Shown: positions 36,501 to 49,529, numbered from the stretch's first letter. The stretch: DNA of 64,000 bases from Gymnogyps californianus (GCF_018139145.2 NC_059482.1:6770294-6834293), one strand, 5' to 3'. Program-made: numbers and translations. Notes: generated by a model from the sequence alone, not told the origin.

Positions 36501-39500
36501 GCAGGCCACCCTGGGCCACAGGTTTAGAGCGTGTATGGGAAATATGGTATTTCTGACACTCTTTTTAAAAGGAAAAGAAATATGTGAAAAATAAGGGATT
36601 TTTGACACCCTTTAAAAATAAATAAAAAGGCAGTGAAACATCTGAACTGCCTTAAACATGGCTCTGAAGACTACAAGGTAATGAAACATGGGATGTCTCC
36701 CAGCGAAGTTGACTCAACGGTGTGTCAGATAGGGTGGCGAGAATATAATATATCAAGCTACTTTTTTGGTTTTTTGATATTTAGTCTTTTTAAAAAGAAG
36801 CCATCATAGAGCACGCAATAAATATTTTTGACCAGGTATTCCTAACAAAAGCCACTGAATTGTCAGCTCAACTTTATTGCCTACAGCAAACCATGTCAGA
36901 CAAGAATGATGCATGTAACGCTCTCCTGTGCATAGAAAACCCCCGAATCCAAAACATTTACCGAAAATCCAACTACTATAAACCAGGTTATAAACTGTTA
37001 ATTTACCATTTTATCCTATTCTCATTTTTCTGAGAGACACAACTGAGAAAGAAAAAATAATCCTGACCGGATTCACAGATGAGGTGATAATTACATACCT
37101 CCTACACAAAATCCAACTAACTAGAATTTCTTCAGGGAAGAAAAAAAAAATGTATAGTTCCACTTCAACCCACAGGGCTGGTGTGTGGTGATTCCGCAAT
37201 TATTGCAGAAGCTGGAGCAGCAAGTGTTACCATCCCTAACACACACAGAGTCTCGTGGGCCATGGATGTGTCTGTGCCCGTACCCCATGCTCTTCCTTTG
37301 GTCTGCCCAAACGTTGCCACCAGCTCTGGTGGAAAGGCAGTAGAGTGCCAAATGAAGAAAGCTTTAATCTCTCCACCTGCACACATTTTCTACCAATATG
37401 TAACCCACTCAACTCCCATTTCAGAACCAGCCCCAGGTGAGTTTCTCTCATTCTCTACCCATTTAATAAGCCTGACCTCCTGAGTTCTTTCCTGGTGCAA
37501 AGAATATAATTAATAAGCCACTCAATCCATCATATTGACCCGCATTATTTTAAATTAAAGTTAATGGCAGCAATGAAAAAAGGATTATAAGGTTAAAATA
37601 TATGTACTGCATATCTTTGTAGTTTCTTTTTAGTCATATAGATAAAATCTACATGAAAATATAGCTTTGCCACAGCCGGATCATCACTAGCTACATGCAT
37701 CATATGAAGGTCAAATACTTTCTCCTTTGCAAAACTTTTGGGACCTGATACCAACAGATCTCCAAAGGTAGGCAATAGTATCATCATCCTTTACACAGCT
37801 ACCAATTCAAACATATCTCTAATTGTTTAAAAATCATATTTATTTTTTCCCTTGTGACACTCTCAGAAGTAGGAAGAGGATCTCACCAAGTAGGAACATG
37901 TTGTTGTATGTAGCAAAGCAACCCATATTAACCATAGCTTAGTCCTCAGCTTACAAAATTACTCATACTATTCAACATGGAAAAGGTTGGAGATAGCACA
38001 TCTAAACAAAAAGTACAAGACAAAAATAAAACTAAAAATGGCAAGCAACAAATACGTGATGTATTTTCCCTCCTTAGGGAGCACTGATATAACAGAAAAT
38101 ATACTTTGGAGAAATGCGTGTATTGAACTGTTGTAGAATAAATATCTTATTGTGTACAAATAATACTTCATAAATCCATTATAGGAGTAACTAATGTAAC
38201 GGACCATCATAGGGCAATTGCTAGTAAAGGATTACTGAGGAAGCTGCTGAAAATCTCTCATGCTTGACATAGCCCAGTGATTCACTAACCCTGCAAACGC
38301 TTTCCCAGATAGAGACCTACACCTTTGCCAGCCAGGAACTCCAAATGCTAAGAGCAGCATGTCAGATGATCACTTCATCCCCAGTGACCACTGTAGAACT
38401 GACAACCTCTAAATTACTGCCTGAAAAGCATATCACATGCCATCTGACAAAAGAATGAGAAGCGAAGGAAAAACCCTACAGATTGTGTAACATCATCCGT
38501 TCCTCTGAGGGGATGGTATGTTTCAGTCTTTCGTTTCTTTAACCCAAGGAACCAAATGAAAAATATATGACGACAAACAACCTGCAAACAGTTCCACATC
38601 TATTATACAACTGAAATCATAAGAAATGAGCTTGTTGAAATAACAAATGAAGTTGCGATTGCTTTGCTTCGCATAACTCCCATATGTTTTTAGATATGTT
38701 TTGAAAGACAACTTTTTTAGATTAATAAATGCCACGATACACTCGGTTCTTGTCCACTGAGGACTGGACCCAATCACAGCTAAAAGCTTTTGCCACTTAG
38801 AATATGAATGGAGAACATCATAACACAAATGGGGAAAAAAAAAATGTTTATGGTTATGAGAATATGCAAATATGCTACCTGGTCTCCATAATGTCCTTGC
38901 CACGCTCACAGAAGGTTTGGATTTCTCACACGGGATTGAGTTTTACAGAGTAGAGGGCGAGTCGGGGAAGGAAGCTGAAATAGCTTCCATGGGGAAGGCA
39001 ATGACATTCCATACCTACTCTCTCCGAATCAAATAAAGTAGGACCTACCAATTGTTTTGTTGCCTGTTTCATAATACAGCTCATTATTGAATGCTCACAA
39101 GTTGAACATGAATGTTTGGGTGTTGAAAAGGGACTTCTCATAAACAAAATAAGAACGCTCTTATTCATAGTGGTTCCCCTTAGTTGTGGGGAATGTGATT
39201 TTCTTTCAGCATGAGGAGGATTTGCATTTCATTTTCCACACTGCATGAGCCAAAACAGAGCTGAATGGGTTGGAAATGGAAATTCCTTCTAAAACTGTTT
39301 CTGATGACACTTTAGCCAGAAATTAGCTCTGGTGCAAAGGTGACCCATTTCAAAGCAGTGTTTGCAAATGTGCGGACACTTTCTCTTCTTGAAATTAGTG
39401 CCCGCACACCTAAGAACTTCGGCTCGTATAGATGTTTCTTTGTCAATTGTTCCCTTTATTGGCAAACGCACCAGAAGAGTTAAATCAAAGGGATGGGACT

Positions 39501-41730
39501 GCCTCAGCAGAGTGACTGATGGGAAAGAAAACCTCGATTATTGGTCAACTCAGTACTCACTAAACCCATTTCTAATCGCTACCTGGAAGTCTACAACATG
39601 GGTGGTCTCCAAGTAATTCTTCGTGGACTGCAAAACTCATCACCATAAACACCAATGCTATTTGAGCACAGAGGTTATGGACTTCCCACAGCCAGGAGAG
39701 TCCCTCCTCTGCTCAGGGTGTGGGTTGTCTAAACACTGAGGCAGAAGCCTACACTTAAGCCTGCTTAAACTCTGATTTGGGAGAAAAAGCGAGACCTTTA
39801 ATGCTCAGAGCTGTTAAGATTGTTGCCTTGCATGACCACTAATTTCACTGACAGTGAATAAAACCAAGCAGTGTAAAACAATCTAATTTCTAGGACTACA
39901 GGCTTCCCTAGAGGTTCAAGAACACTTAAGTATTAATTATCAAACTAAGGAAATACCATCAAAGGCTTTGCTGAGTAGAGTTTCCAGGTAGGTCTTTTCT
40001 TAGGGCTTTATTTTATTTCTATGCCTGCTTACAGCAGGTGCTACAGCACCATTTTAAAAGAGAGAGACAGTGTTTTCTGTGAAATATTTAACAGTGTAAT
40101 AGTCTCCAATACTTCAACAGGAACCCCTAATGTAAGCTTGAAAAGCAAAGTTAATAAAAGTGAAACAGCCATGATAGAGGTAATGGGTGTGAGGGATGGA
40201 GACATTTATTTAACATCCACACTGAGTTTATTCATGACAATCACTCTTTCCTTATTAAATGTCACTGCCGTGAATGACTGGTCCAATGTGTGTGATCCAG
40301 TTGCAGCACTGTATTTAGCATGCATGTTCATCACACAGCATGCAAGCGTGCACAGATACTCTCAAGCTCTCATTTTCACTGTCATTATTGAGTTGCATGG
40401 GTGTAACAGTTTTTATGCATTTTTAAAAAAAATAAATCTGAAAATGGTCTTCACATTCTGCACGCAATATGTGAGTAAACACTAAATGAGGGTTAGGGAA
40501 TACTCTGCTTGGCCTGCGATGCAGCATGGTCTGGGATACAGAGCACACCCTTAGAAAAAACAGTCTTTGGTGTAGGAAAGCATAGATTATGAAACAGATC
40601 AGAGGGGAAAAAAAACCCTATATGAATGGAGAAAGAAGTCTTACTATCTCTCACACATTTGTTTTTATTTAAATTTTTATGATCTTTGAAAAACAACTTT
40701 TGAAAGAGACAGTATGTCTTTAAGATATTATTTTACTGCCAAGCCATCAGTATTCGCTGTAACAGAGCAAAAACAGGAGCAGATGATATCAGATATACTG
40801 CACTTCATAGAGTCTGGGAAACACAAAGATTAAATTCTACATTAGAATGATTTTACATGGAATATTTGTAGTATAATACATTTAAGTCCAAATGATGCAA
40901 GTATTTTGTTTTATGGCCACTAAACACAATATTGCTCTGCAAATCTACCCAGTTACCAAAGTGCTTAAAAATCTCCGAGCTCTACATCAGAGCCTCTTCT
41001 GTACTCATCAGTGTCACTTGTACGTCATAGCATAAGTATGAATTTTTCAGCTAAGAGCACTGGAGAAAAAGAAGTGGCTAAAGGAAATGATGACCACATC
41101 CAAACCCTCTATTAGAAAAAAGAATGATTCAAACCAAAACTCTGAGAACAAGTGGAGACTACAACAACTGAAATTATATAACTTACCACTAGCACTTCTC
41201 TAAAACCCTAAAAGCAGCAATTTGAGCCACAGTAACCATATAAAGAAATAAGCAACCTGTTTGTCTATGTTTAGACCACAAAAATTATTAATAAATGTTT
41301 CGCCTCTGTGGCAGACCTAAATGCAATAAGCTCTGAGAAAAAACCATATTCCTAAAACAGAACGTTGAAAAGGCTTCTTCAAATCTATTGAAACACATCC
41401 ATCGAGGTCTGTGGAGATCCCTTTCTCTCTTTTTTTAATTGCAATTTTTTTTTCAATGTTAAAGAAGTGAATGAAAGGAAGGCTACCTGAGATTACAGAA
41501 GGAGAAGGTGGTGGTGTAGAGGGACTCCCCACAGGAAAACAACTAGTTATGGAGAGGACTGAACTCCCAGGTGCTCAGTGAGCACGGGAACAAACCAGAG
41601 ACTATAATTTTAAGGCTGAGCCCATGCTATATGCCAATTTTTATTTCATACAGGAAGCACCAAGTATTACAAAAACTGTAACAATTGGGCAGCTCATCCC
41701 ACACCAGTGGGACTTTGCCAGGACAGATCT
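36500..41730. other. Non-coding stretch, no gene seen
   Basis: The longest frame is 154 codons (40021-40485, +). It carries hydrophobic patches but no domain, and its length is within chance for this much AT-rich DNA. A 128-codon minus-strand frame lies at 38523-38909. Octamer sites occur at 38864-38871 and 39220-39227. Several frames at 37165-37483 overlap on both strands in a GC-richer spot. No exon or RNA gene can be supported. Confidence 0.55.
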
Positions 41731-41935
41731 GGAAGTGTTTTACAAATGCTAGTGTGCAAATATTAACAAATATTAAAAATGGGTTTCTTGGGGTTTTTTA
41801 AAGTAGGAAAATAAGGGTGAAAGAGGAGGTTAAGAAACTTGCTAAATCTCACGTGATAAATTAATGGCCACACAGAGCAAGGGGACAAGGAAGAACCTAT
41901 CTGTAACCAAGGCTGACGCCCTGCAAAAGGTTCAG
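41731..41935 (-). repeat. MIR/CORE-SINE-like relic, antisense
   Basis: In plus-strand order: GAAGTGTTTTACAAATG, then AAAATAAGGGTGAAAGAGG, GAGGTTAAGAAACTTGCTAA, CCACACAGAGC, and AAGAACCTATCTG...GCTGACGCCCTG. This mirrors the reverse complement of a MIR-type SINE: AAAGTGCTTTACAAA, TTTTACAGATGAGG, GAGGTTAAGTGACTTGCCCA, GTCACACAGC, GAACCCAGGTCTG, and then CTGACTCCAAAGCCC. Both ends and the core are present in order, so chance is unlikely. It is heavily mutated and has no intact promoter boxes. Confidence 0.5.
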
Positions 41936-43450
41936 TGGTAAATTATCACTCTGCATATTGAGTATAAACGGAAATGAAATGATACAGAGCAGAAAACGTG
42001 GACGTTCATGAACAAGTAACAAATTATTCGATGTACAAAAGGCACTACTGAAAATTACCATGTTCTCCTAACTATTTAATTCTTCTTTAAAAATTTGCTG
42101 CCAGTTCTTGAAAGAGTTTGCAAATGACAAATTAGAATTTGCATTTCAATTTAGTTGTTTCTGAGATTTGCCACTCCTTCTCCCTTTTTTATGGCTTCAC
42201 AAAGCTGGAAGTCACAAGCATTCTGAATGAAATCCCTTTGGGTCTCATCGCTGGAATCAAAGGAAAACAAATGTCTGGGGGAAAAGGTTATTCTGGAAAT
42301 CAGGTCTGTTGAAAGGAGCTGACATATTGCACAGCGATGTAGCTTGATTGGTTGTAGCTGTCATTTTATTATATCATATAAAGGAATACAAAACTATATC
42401 TTAGCTATGGCAGTCAAAACAAGACTTCTTAAAAATAAATGGTCTTGAAAACCATTTGGTCAATTTATACGGCAATTAGGTAAGACTCTTATTCACTGTA
42501 CGCTTCTTATTTCACTAGCAAATAGGAGGTAGAATAACAGCTGAAGACTGATAACTAACTTCTGAAAGCTGAAGTATCAGAACGCTATCCTTTCTCCAAG
42601 CTCAAAAATGGCTTATCTTTAACGACCGCACTGGTTTTATTTCATAACATCTCTGCATGGACATTCTTGATGTATTTTTACAATTTTTCCCTTCAGAGGA
42701 AAGATCACCACTAATTTAAGCAAGCTGAGAAACAGTTCAGATGGATGGTTTTGGTTACTCTCCAGTGACATCCAGGCAGTTTATTACATAAGTAGTTTAC
42801 TGCAGTGAAGTCATTATGTTGAGTCCAGCTACAGAATGGCTTCTATTTCTTAGACTCCTCAACTACTGTTTAACTACTTTCCTCCAAACACGTAAGTATG
42901 CTTCCTTGCTATAGCACACCTTTACTTTTACCATTTGTTTTCGGTTAACTTTTCTTTTTTTTATTTTTTTAATTTTATCTAATATACTGTAGATTATTAC
43001 ATAACTGATTTATTACAGGAACCTTACTGTATAAGGGGCAAAACTTGTTTAAAGTAAATCCAACAGCTACAGTAATCCCTTAGGGCAAAATGTACTTCTA
43101 CTTAATTTCTCTACTGTGTATTACACACCATATAATTGCTAAAAAACAGAAGCTACACATACAAATTTTGCTTGGCACCAAATACCTGGCTTCAGAGAGT
43201 ACGCTCAAGTTACATGCTGTGTTTTGCTACAAATCCATTGCACCACCTAAAGTAATTCAAAGAGATCACTAATAGAAATATTTTGAACTACCTAAAATAA
43301 ATCAGCAAGGAAGCAAACCACAGTGTTTTGCTAAAGGTTATATTAAAATAAGCCACAGTGTTGCTGAAGGATATTTTATATGTGCATGGCTTTAGCATTC
43401 CTCATGCCCTTTTTCCAATGCACTAAATAAAATCATGAGACAAACTTTAG
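41935..43450. other. Non-coding AT-rich stretch, no gene seen
   Basis: An octamer lies at 42137-42144 inside a TAGAATTTGCATTTCAATTTAG-like AT-rich context (about 42070-42180) that could be a small regulatory site. A T-rich run is found near 42952-42975. Frames are short. Nothing else is recognised. Confidence 0.55.
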
Positions 43451-43451
43451 A

Positions 43452-43597
43452 AATGGAAAATATCTGCTAGATCATTTAGACCATCCCAATGCCAGTTCAG
43501 GATTGTTTCCTTTATTTTCTAGTGTTTTGTCAAACCTACTTTTAAATATGCTGTATGTTCCAAGTAATGAGATTTCCACTACTTTCCCCTGGGAAAT
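43452..43597 (-). mobile_element. Ancient CR1 LINE fragment (3' region)
   Basis: Read on the plus strand, blocks GATCATTTAGACCATCCC, GCCAGTTCAGGATTGTTTCC, TTTTCTAGTGTTTTGTCAAA, CTTTTAAATATG and GAGATTTCCACTACTTTCCC follow the order of the reverse complement of old amniote CR1 3' regions. Those read TCATCTAGTCCATCCC, GCAGGATTGTTCCC, TTCTAGTGCTTTGTC, TTTTAAATGTC and GGGCTTCCACCACTTCCC. The element therefore lies on the minus strand. Only about 150 bp survive, far short of the several-kilobase full element, with no reverse transcriptase part. It is inactive. Confidence 0.62.
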
Positions 43598-43599
43598 AC

Positions 43600-43800
43600 A
43601 TTTATATAACAACTTTCTCCCCCAAGGATCCCAAAGTGTTTTATAAAAATATACATACAAATCACTTCCCCACTGGAGTACAATCACTTATGAGGTATAG
43701 GGTGGCAGCTAAGAGGGAAATGATACAGAGTACTCTGCAAATTTATAGCAGGAGGGAAATTCCTGCCCAAGGACAGAGGGGCAAAACCCTATACTTATGA
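43600..43800. repeat. Possible further old repeat beside the CR1 relic
   Basis: GGATCCCAAAGTGTTTTATAAA at about 43626-43647 and ATTCCTGCCCAAGGACAG further on recall the CAAAGCACTTTACAAA...CTTGCCCAAGGTCACA layout shared by many old LINE and SINE 3' ends. The middle does not align in my reading. It could be a second old element next to the CR1 fragment, or chance. Confidence 0.25.
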
Positions 43801-46800
43801 CAAATGCCAGGAACTCATAAAAGTCCACAGATAGCAAATGGAAGCATGGTTTCAACCTACACATGCAGAAATGAGCTTGAGTACCTTAAAAGGCAAAGGC
43901 CATTTCAGACAGAATTTGAATGCATGGTCCCAAAGACCTGGGGTAACTTCACAAAGTAAGTATGTTATCCTGGTAGGAATACCAGAACAGGGACTGTATT
44001 TCTGAAACAACAACTGACTTGAGGACTGTGCTCCGGATCGTTCCATCCAAACATATGCTGATGTTAGAGACAGTCTGTCCCTAAATCCTTGGCCGCTGCT
44101 AGCTAGCCCAAGTCCACTAACTGCTCTTCCCCCTCGTAGCCCACATGTGTCATTTATGTAGTGCTCGTTACTGGCAAAGCAGAGAAAGGGGAAACAGGAA
44201 TCCAGGAGGAAGGGATGATGGCTTGGTGCTGGCAGATCATTCTATTTGGGCCTGAGTGCCGTTGTATGTTAAAAGATCAGAGAATTATAAGGGCTATGAA
44301 GCAAATAATGCCAGAAACTACATCATATTTGGAAGGCTAACAGTTTCCAAGTTCAAATCCCTTGGGTGGAGTTCAGGGATTTTCAGTGCAGATGGTTTGT
44401 AGGCAGAGGTTGAGGGTAACGGGAGGGTCAAACCTCATTATCAGCATTGTTTTAGCAACCTTTACTCATCTTAGGGGGAGAACGAGGGGAAACAGGACAG
44501 CCTGTGCTTTAAATCTTCCTTCTGTTCAGTTTTGGGCATGAGAATTGTTTTCAGATCTCCAGTCTCCTTGCTCATTGCCAGTGCTCAGCTAGGAACTAGT
44601 CTTACGTATGGGACGTAAGTAATGTGCACAAGTGGTTAAAACATCTTCCTCTCACTAGCAAGGCCAGATCTAGCTTCTTAGATCCTCTCCACCTGGAAGT
44701 ACATAGAGTATTGATGAAACTGGACTAATACATTCTGAAATAAACCATGTTAGATAGATAGATCTGGATCACAATCATTAAGTATACACTTAGGATAGAT
44801 GAACACAGGTAGTATTTTCCACCTCACCTAAAAAAAGGATCATTTTTGCATTCTCCCAGTGGGACACTGTATCAAGCTATTTACTTTTACCCAAGGAACT
44901 AACACTGCAAAGTCTTCTGCCCTACTCCATGCATGTTATTAACCTGAAAATCTGACTTGTCTGCTGTGCATAAACACTCCCTTTCGCCCAGGCTGCAGTA
45001 CAATGAATCAAGGCTAACCGTGGCGTAGCAAACGTACCAGGTACCCTTGCCTTCAGTAACCACAAAACAGATGTCATTCCTCTCTCTTCACTGATGAGCA
45101 CATTACTTTTACTTAAAATGCAGAAATGAGGTCTCATCCTAGAAAGAGAATTTAACAGCTCCGTGTTAATGCTCCCTCGTTAACGAATCACTGTCGCTAT
45201 TTGACTCTCCATTGTGCCTGCAGTTGTACAGACAGTGACAAGCCATTTGATTCAGTGCTACTGAGAGTCTTTGTGCAGAGGTGAGTCTTTGATCCTTCCC
45301 GTTGTTGAAGGAACATAGATGTGATTTCTGAGGATTTTGCATAAGTTTCAAGCTTGTGAGATTATGGATACCTAGTACAGTTCCTAAATGTCTACATTTG
45401 TTGCCAAGATGGCATTGATAATGGGTGTATTAGCAATGCAAAGATGGAGAGATGAGTCATTTTCCTGGGGATTAGCTCAGCTCTTCCAAAGCCTGCTCTA
45501 AACAATGAGCCGATATTGTCAGATAAAAATGAGCATGGAACATTACTGAAAAGCAAAACATGTTCCTGCCCTCTCCAAAACCCAAGTATCAAAACCTGGT
45601 CCTGCATTCATGTACAACATTTTGCATATTCGCAGCTTTGTCCCCTTAACTTTACACACACACGAGCAGATACTATGGCCACAGGGACACAGAGGGGGCT
45701 GATTCTGAATCAGAACGACTCAAGACAAGGTCCTGACCGTTGTAAGCACATGGCGCATGCAGGTCTGAAACAGTAGGCAAGGCAGAGAGCGCTCTAATAG
45801 CAGAGGGGAGTTCATTTTTCTGAAAACACTGGATTACCACATTTTTAATCCTGTCAAGCAATGATACCTACATATTAAACTCAGTTACAAAAATGATACC
45901 CAGGCAGACATACAGCTGCAGGAAAAGGTATAGTGCTTCACTGGTTTTGCATGACAACAAAATGAGCAGTAATACATTCGGGGTGCTATCGAGTTGTAAA
46001 CTATGACTGCTCTATTTAGGAGTTAGAAAGTCTCCAATGCGACAGAGCCAAGCAATATTGTTTTCCATGGGAGGAGTCATGCAAATGCCCACACCCTCCA
46101 AATTTATTTATTTACATAGTTTTTGTTCCAAAGATCCTCCATCACGTGTACACTGAGAAGCTGTCCAGGCCAGACAAGCAGATGTTATACCAAGTTTGGA
46201 GCCTGACAGCCCGTTCTCCGACCATTTCCGACAGCTAAATAATCAGTCAGTGCCAAAGCAGCATATTTAACTTAAGGGTTGCCAGAAATCAGATACCCAC
46301 ACGTTTTTTTCTTAAGGAGTATAAAGATTTGGAAACCAGGAGAAATATCACTGGTAGTGGATAAGGATACACTTACAAACTATGCGCTGTGCCTCCTCGT
46401 ACACAGCATGAATATCATGTGAGCCCATCGTGGTTATTTATGTCATTAAATTAAACAGAAGTGATGAAGTGTGCTGTGGAGGATTCTAAGCCATGCAAAC
46501 AATTATAGGGTTCCAACTGTACACATTCATATCCCATACTGTCTCAATGAATATTTTATTTTTAAAAAATTAAATTTGGTGGCAATTACGTTACCCAAAT
46601 GCAGAAAATCACGGTTCTCGGATAAAAAACCCAAATCTCAAAATTTACCAATCACTGAAACAAAAAAAAGAAAGCAACCCATCCAATGGAAGAAAACTCC
46701 TCTTCTAATGCCTAATTTATAGGGATTAAATCTGCTTCCACAAAGAGGAATATTTTCTAGATAAAATGCTAAATGTATAAGTGGAAATCAGTTCATTTCA

Positions 46801-47170
46801 GTTGGAGAAAGCATAGCTACAGCACAGAAAAGATGATTCACTCTTCAGTCAACTTGGACTTCATTAATGGTGGGCTGAGGGATGCTGAACTGTTCATCCA
46901 GCAACGGGTCATGTTCATTTATGCTATTTAGGAATTTCACAGCAGATAACTGCATGGAGGAGCTGGGAAGAGGCAGGAAATCTTTGTTACTTTACCAATA
47001 TTTTGTCAGACAAGATCACCGCTTTATACATTTTTGAACCCCCATGGCCTTCCATACTACTTGTATGTGAACAGCAAACTTCACTCCAGTGCCTGCCAAA
47101 TTAAACTGCAACTCCTTGCAAGCCTCTGTGAATAGCTTCTGTGAAGCATAGTGCTCATAAACACCTTCCT
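43800..47170. other. Non-coding stretch, no gene seen
   Basis: Unique sequence with short overlapping frames. A 7-bp inverted repeat, CTTACGT-ATGGG-ACGTAAG, lies at 44601-44619. A B-box-like GTTCAAATCC at 44351-44360 has no A-box partner, so no tRNA is called. An octamer occurs at 46079-46086. No exon or intact repeat is seen. Confidence 0.55.
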
Positions 47171-47400
47171 GCAATTCAGAGATCTCTCTTTAATAAATTA
47201 ACAAAGCTGTCATAGAAGTATAAATGGGAAATCATTTTTTAAAATAGAACCATTTAAGATCACACAATTTCAGAAGCCTTTTGCAACATTTTATAATTCC
47301 TTTAGGCCACTGCAGGTCTCCTTTACACTTGCGACGATGCCCCTTTCAATTTGCATTTAAAAGACAGTAAATTGCAGGGTTCATAAACATTTTTATAGTG
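47170..47400. promoter_or_regulatory. Candidate conserved non-coding element
   Basis: AT-rich complex sequence with an octamer (ATTTGCAT, 47349-47356), AAATCATTTTTT, CCATTTAAGATCACAC and AACATTTTTATAGTGATTTATTG. No microsatellite and no frame of note. Its texture matches the block at 49530-50170. Conservation is inferred. Confidence 0.28.
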
Positions 47401-48700
47401 ATTTATTGAAGACTAGAATGTCACTCCTGTTCTTCACACTTTAGCAGTCCTGGGAATCGGCTGCAGGGCTGTATGTGTAATCTTGCTTTACCCATAAACT
47501 ATACAAGAACAAGCCAGTTCTGAAACCTATTATTTATTTATTTTTCTTGCTTAAAAGACATTTGTGGCACTATTTTACATCTATATTTATCTTTCAGTTA
47601 TAAGATGACCCATTTTATTCAGCCTTCAAGTTATAACCAGGTTTCCACAATTTACAAAGTACTTGGTTTGCAAATTAGAACTGTTCAGAGACAGGATTGC
47701 ATTATGTCAATGAACAAAGGATTCTTTCTCTTCTCTTTTTAATAACACACACAAAATCCACAGACTATTGGATTTATTATCACCACTAGATAACTTTACC
47801 ATACAGGAATGTACTGAGCTTTTTTTTTTCCTTTAAAACCCAAACCACAGAAATGCACTGTAAAACTTTAGCTAGAGAATAATATAAAGGTTCTGCTTCT
47901 TGAAAGACAAAAGCAGGGTAAATGTTCACTGCAATTGGGCCTCTGATACTCCTATCCTCCTTCGCAGGCAGCAAAGTCACAAAAGAAGGTAAACAGTGCC
48001 AAGAAGTGTTGTTTATAAGGGCACTGTGATCTTTCCTGCATCCCAGTGGAGCTTTACCAGGGGGAATCTAGAAACCTCCCTGCGCAAATAGTGTAGGGAA
48101 AAAAAAAAGGCAAAAAAAAAAAGTCTGCACCTCATTTGCCCTTCCAGTGACCAGGAGGGAGTATTTCTTTCTACTTTTTTCACATTACAATAATGGCTTC
48201 ACAGCTCTTGAAAAGAGCGCTAGTGCAACAGCAAATGGTGCATGACACGCTGAAGCCCTGGTCTTTGTCGCAACAGCTCCGCTCCAAAGAAAGTCCTTCC
48301 TTGCCTTCTTTTCCTTGCCATTAACTGTGATGAAATGAGTTTTTCCCCCTTTTGATTCCACCCCCCGCTGTCTATTACAGTCTGACCTGATTGCACTTAT
48401 GCACAGATTATTTCATAGAGACATCCTTTTATTCAGGTTTGCGAGTTCATGCCTGCAAGGTTATCTGTTCACAAAGCAACGCCTCATTCCTCGTATTCAT
48501 TTTTTTTGAAATCTGATCTCATTGATAAGAACAAGACCATTCGCATTGCATTTGTCAGATAAGTAGCTCCATGCCAGAGTAATAATTTTTTGTGACTATT
48601 GTCAGGGCTCCAGTTAAAATACATCAACCGATAAAAATGCAAGTATTGTAAAAATAACCTTGCATCAAAAGTGTTGGCCCTCCAGTTTTTCCAAGGCACA
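47400..48700. other. Non-coding stretch, no gene seen
   Basis: Unique AT-rich DNA with A-rich runs near 48100-48121 (A9-GGC-A11 type). No frame, RNA gene or repeat family is recognised. Confidence 0.6.
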
Positions 48701-49060
48701 TTATGTCCTTTTTCCTTAATAACAATTTATTACAGGCAGAGCATCTTCTTTTTTTCACAATAATTATTTTTAAGAATTATTTTAAAATATTCCTATTCCA
48801 GTGCTGTCATTGGTAGCAGTGAACTTGAAAGGAAATAAATAAGTGGAGGATCAATGTTGCACTGATTGGTTGAATCGGGTTTTGATTAATTTTAGTCAAA
48901 TGGTTTACTCAATTCTGATATGCAACCATTCCCAGCAATAACAAACAGATGAATCACGTCACCAGAACACTCTGAGCAGCAGCACGAGGCAGAAACGGTT
49001 AGAGCTGCAGTTTAGCATATGTGATCCAACATTAATGAGACTTTAGGATCACCAGGAAGC
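48700..49060. promoter_or_regulatory. Candidate conserved non-coding element
   Basis: Dense TAAT/ATTA content (AATAACAATTTATTAC, CACAATAATTATTTTTAAG, GGTTTTGATTAATTTTAG) with SOX-like AACAAT sites and a GAATCACGTCACC motif. The block is complex rather than repetitive, and lies within 300 bp of the CpG-rich patch. Together with 49326-50170 it may be one regulatory cluster. Evidence is texture only. Confidence 0.35.
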
Positions 49061-49325
49061 TGATTATCTTCAAGTTTGCTTGTGAGAGAAAAACTCTACC
49101 CTGGTGCAGTCGAGATAAAACTGAAGGTGTAGCAGAAGAAACAAACACACAAGCGCTCGCACCCACACACACACACAGAGGTCAAAGCCGTGGGAAGGGG
49201 AATTAAAAAAGCGTAGACAGGAGCCTGGCTTTTTGCAACACCTTGTCATGGAAAGCCATAAAGGCACAAATGCACCTTCTCACCTGGAGAGCAGGGCAAC
49301 GTTTTATGTAAACATTAGCAAAAGG
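49060..49325. other. Non-coding linker with (CA)7
   Basis: Short stretch between two regulatory-looking blocks. It contains a CA microsatellite of seven units at 49164-49177 and no open frame worth noting. Confidence 0.6.
49164..49177. repeat. (CA)7 microsatellite
   Basis: Seven CA units preceded by ACC. A short, common simple repeat. Confidence 0.85.
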
Positions 49326-49524
49326 CGAACGTAAAGCACTGCTCTTCCCTTTCATTCCTTCCTCCCCGTCGCCTTCCCCTGCCCGTGGCAGCCGCACAAA
49401 GGAGCCAGTGACGAACTGGAAGCCGGCGAAGGTCTGGCAGGCGGGGAGCGGCACTGAGCAGCCCAGGGCCCTGTCTCGGTCTCAGCGCGAGGCCGCCGTA
49501 CACCCGGGCCTGCAGCTGATAACG
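49326..49524. promoter_or_regulatory. CpG-rich patch (small CpG-island-like)
   Basis: I count 18 CpG in about 200 bp at roughly 60% G+C. That is near the number expected without depletion, unlike the rest of the window where CpG is rare. Such patches are usually unmethylated and mark promoters or strong developmental enhancers. No TATA box or initiator is obvious. The 86-codon minus-strand frame across it (49315-49575) is Arg/Gly/Leu-rich from composition. A TGCAGCTGATAA motif (E-box overlapping a GATA core) sits at its 3' edge. It may be a non-coding RNA start or an enhancer core. Confidence 0.45.
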
Positions 49525-49529
49525 CTGTA

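Noticed and set aside
40021..40485. 154-codon plus-strand open frame
   Set aside because: No domain, and by a rough stop-frequency estimate a frame this long is not surprising in 64 kb of such DNA.
44351..44360. B-box-like GTTCAAATCC, possible tRNA
   Set aside because: No A-box at the right distance and no cloverleaf that I can fold.
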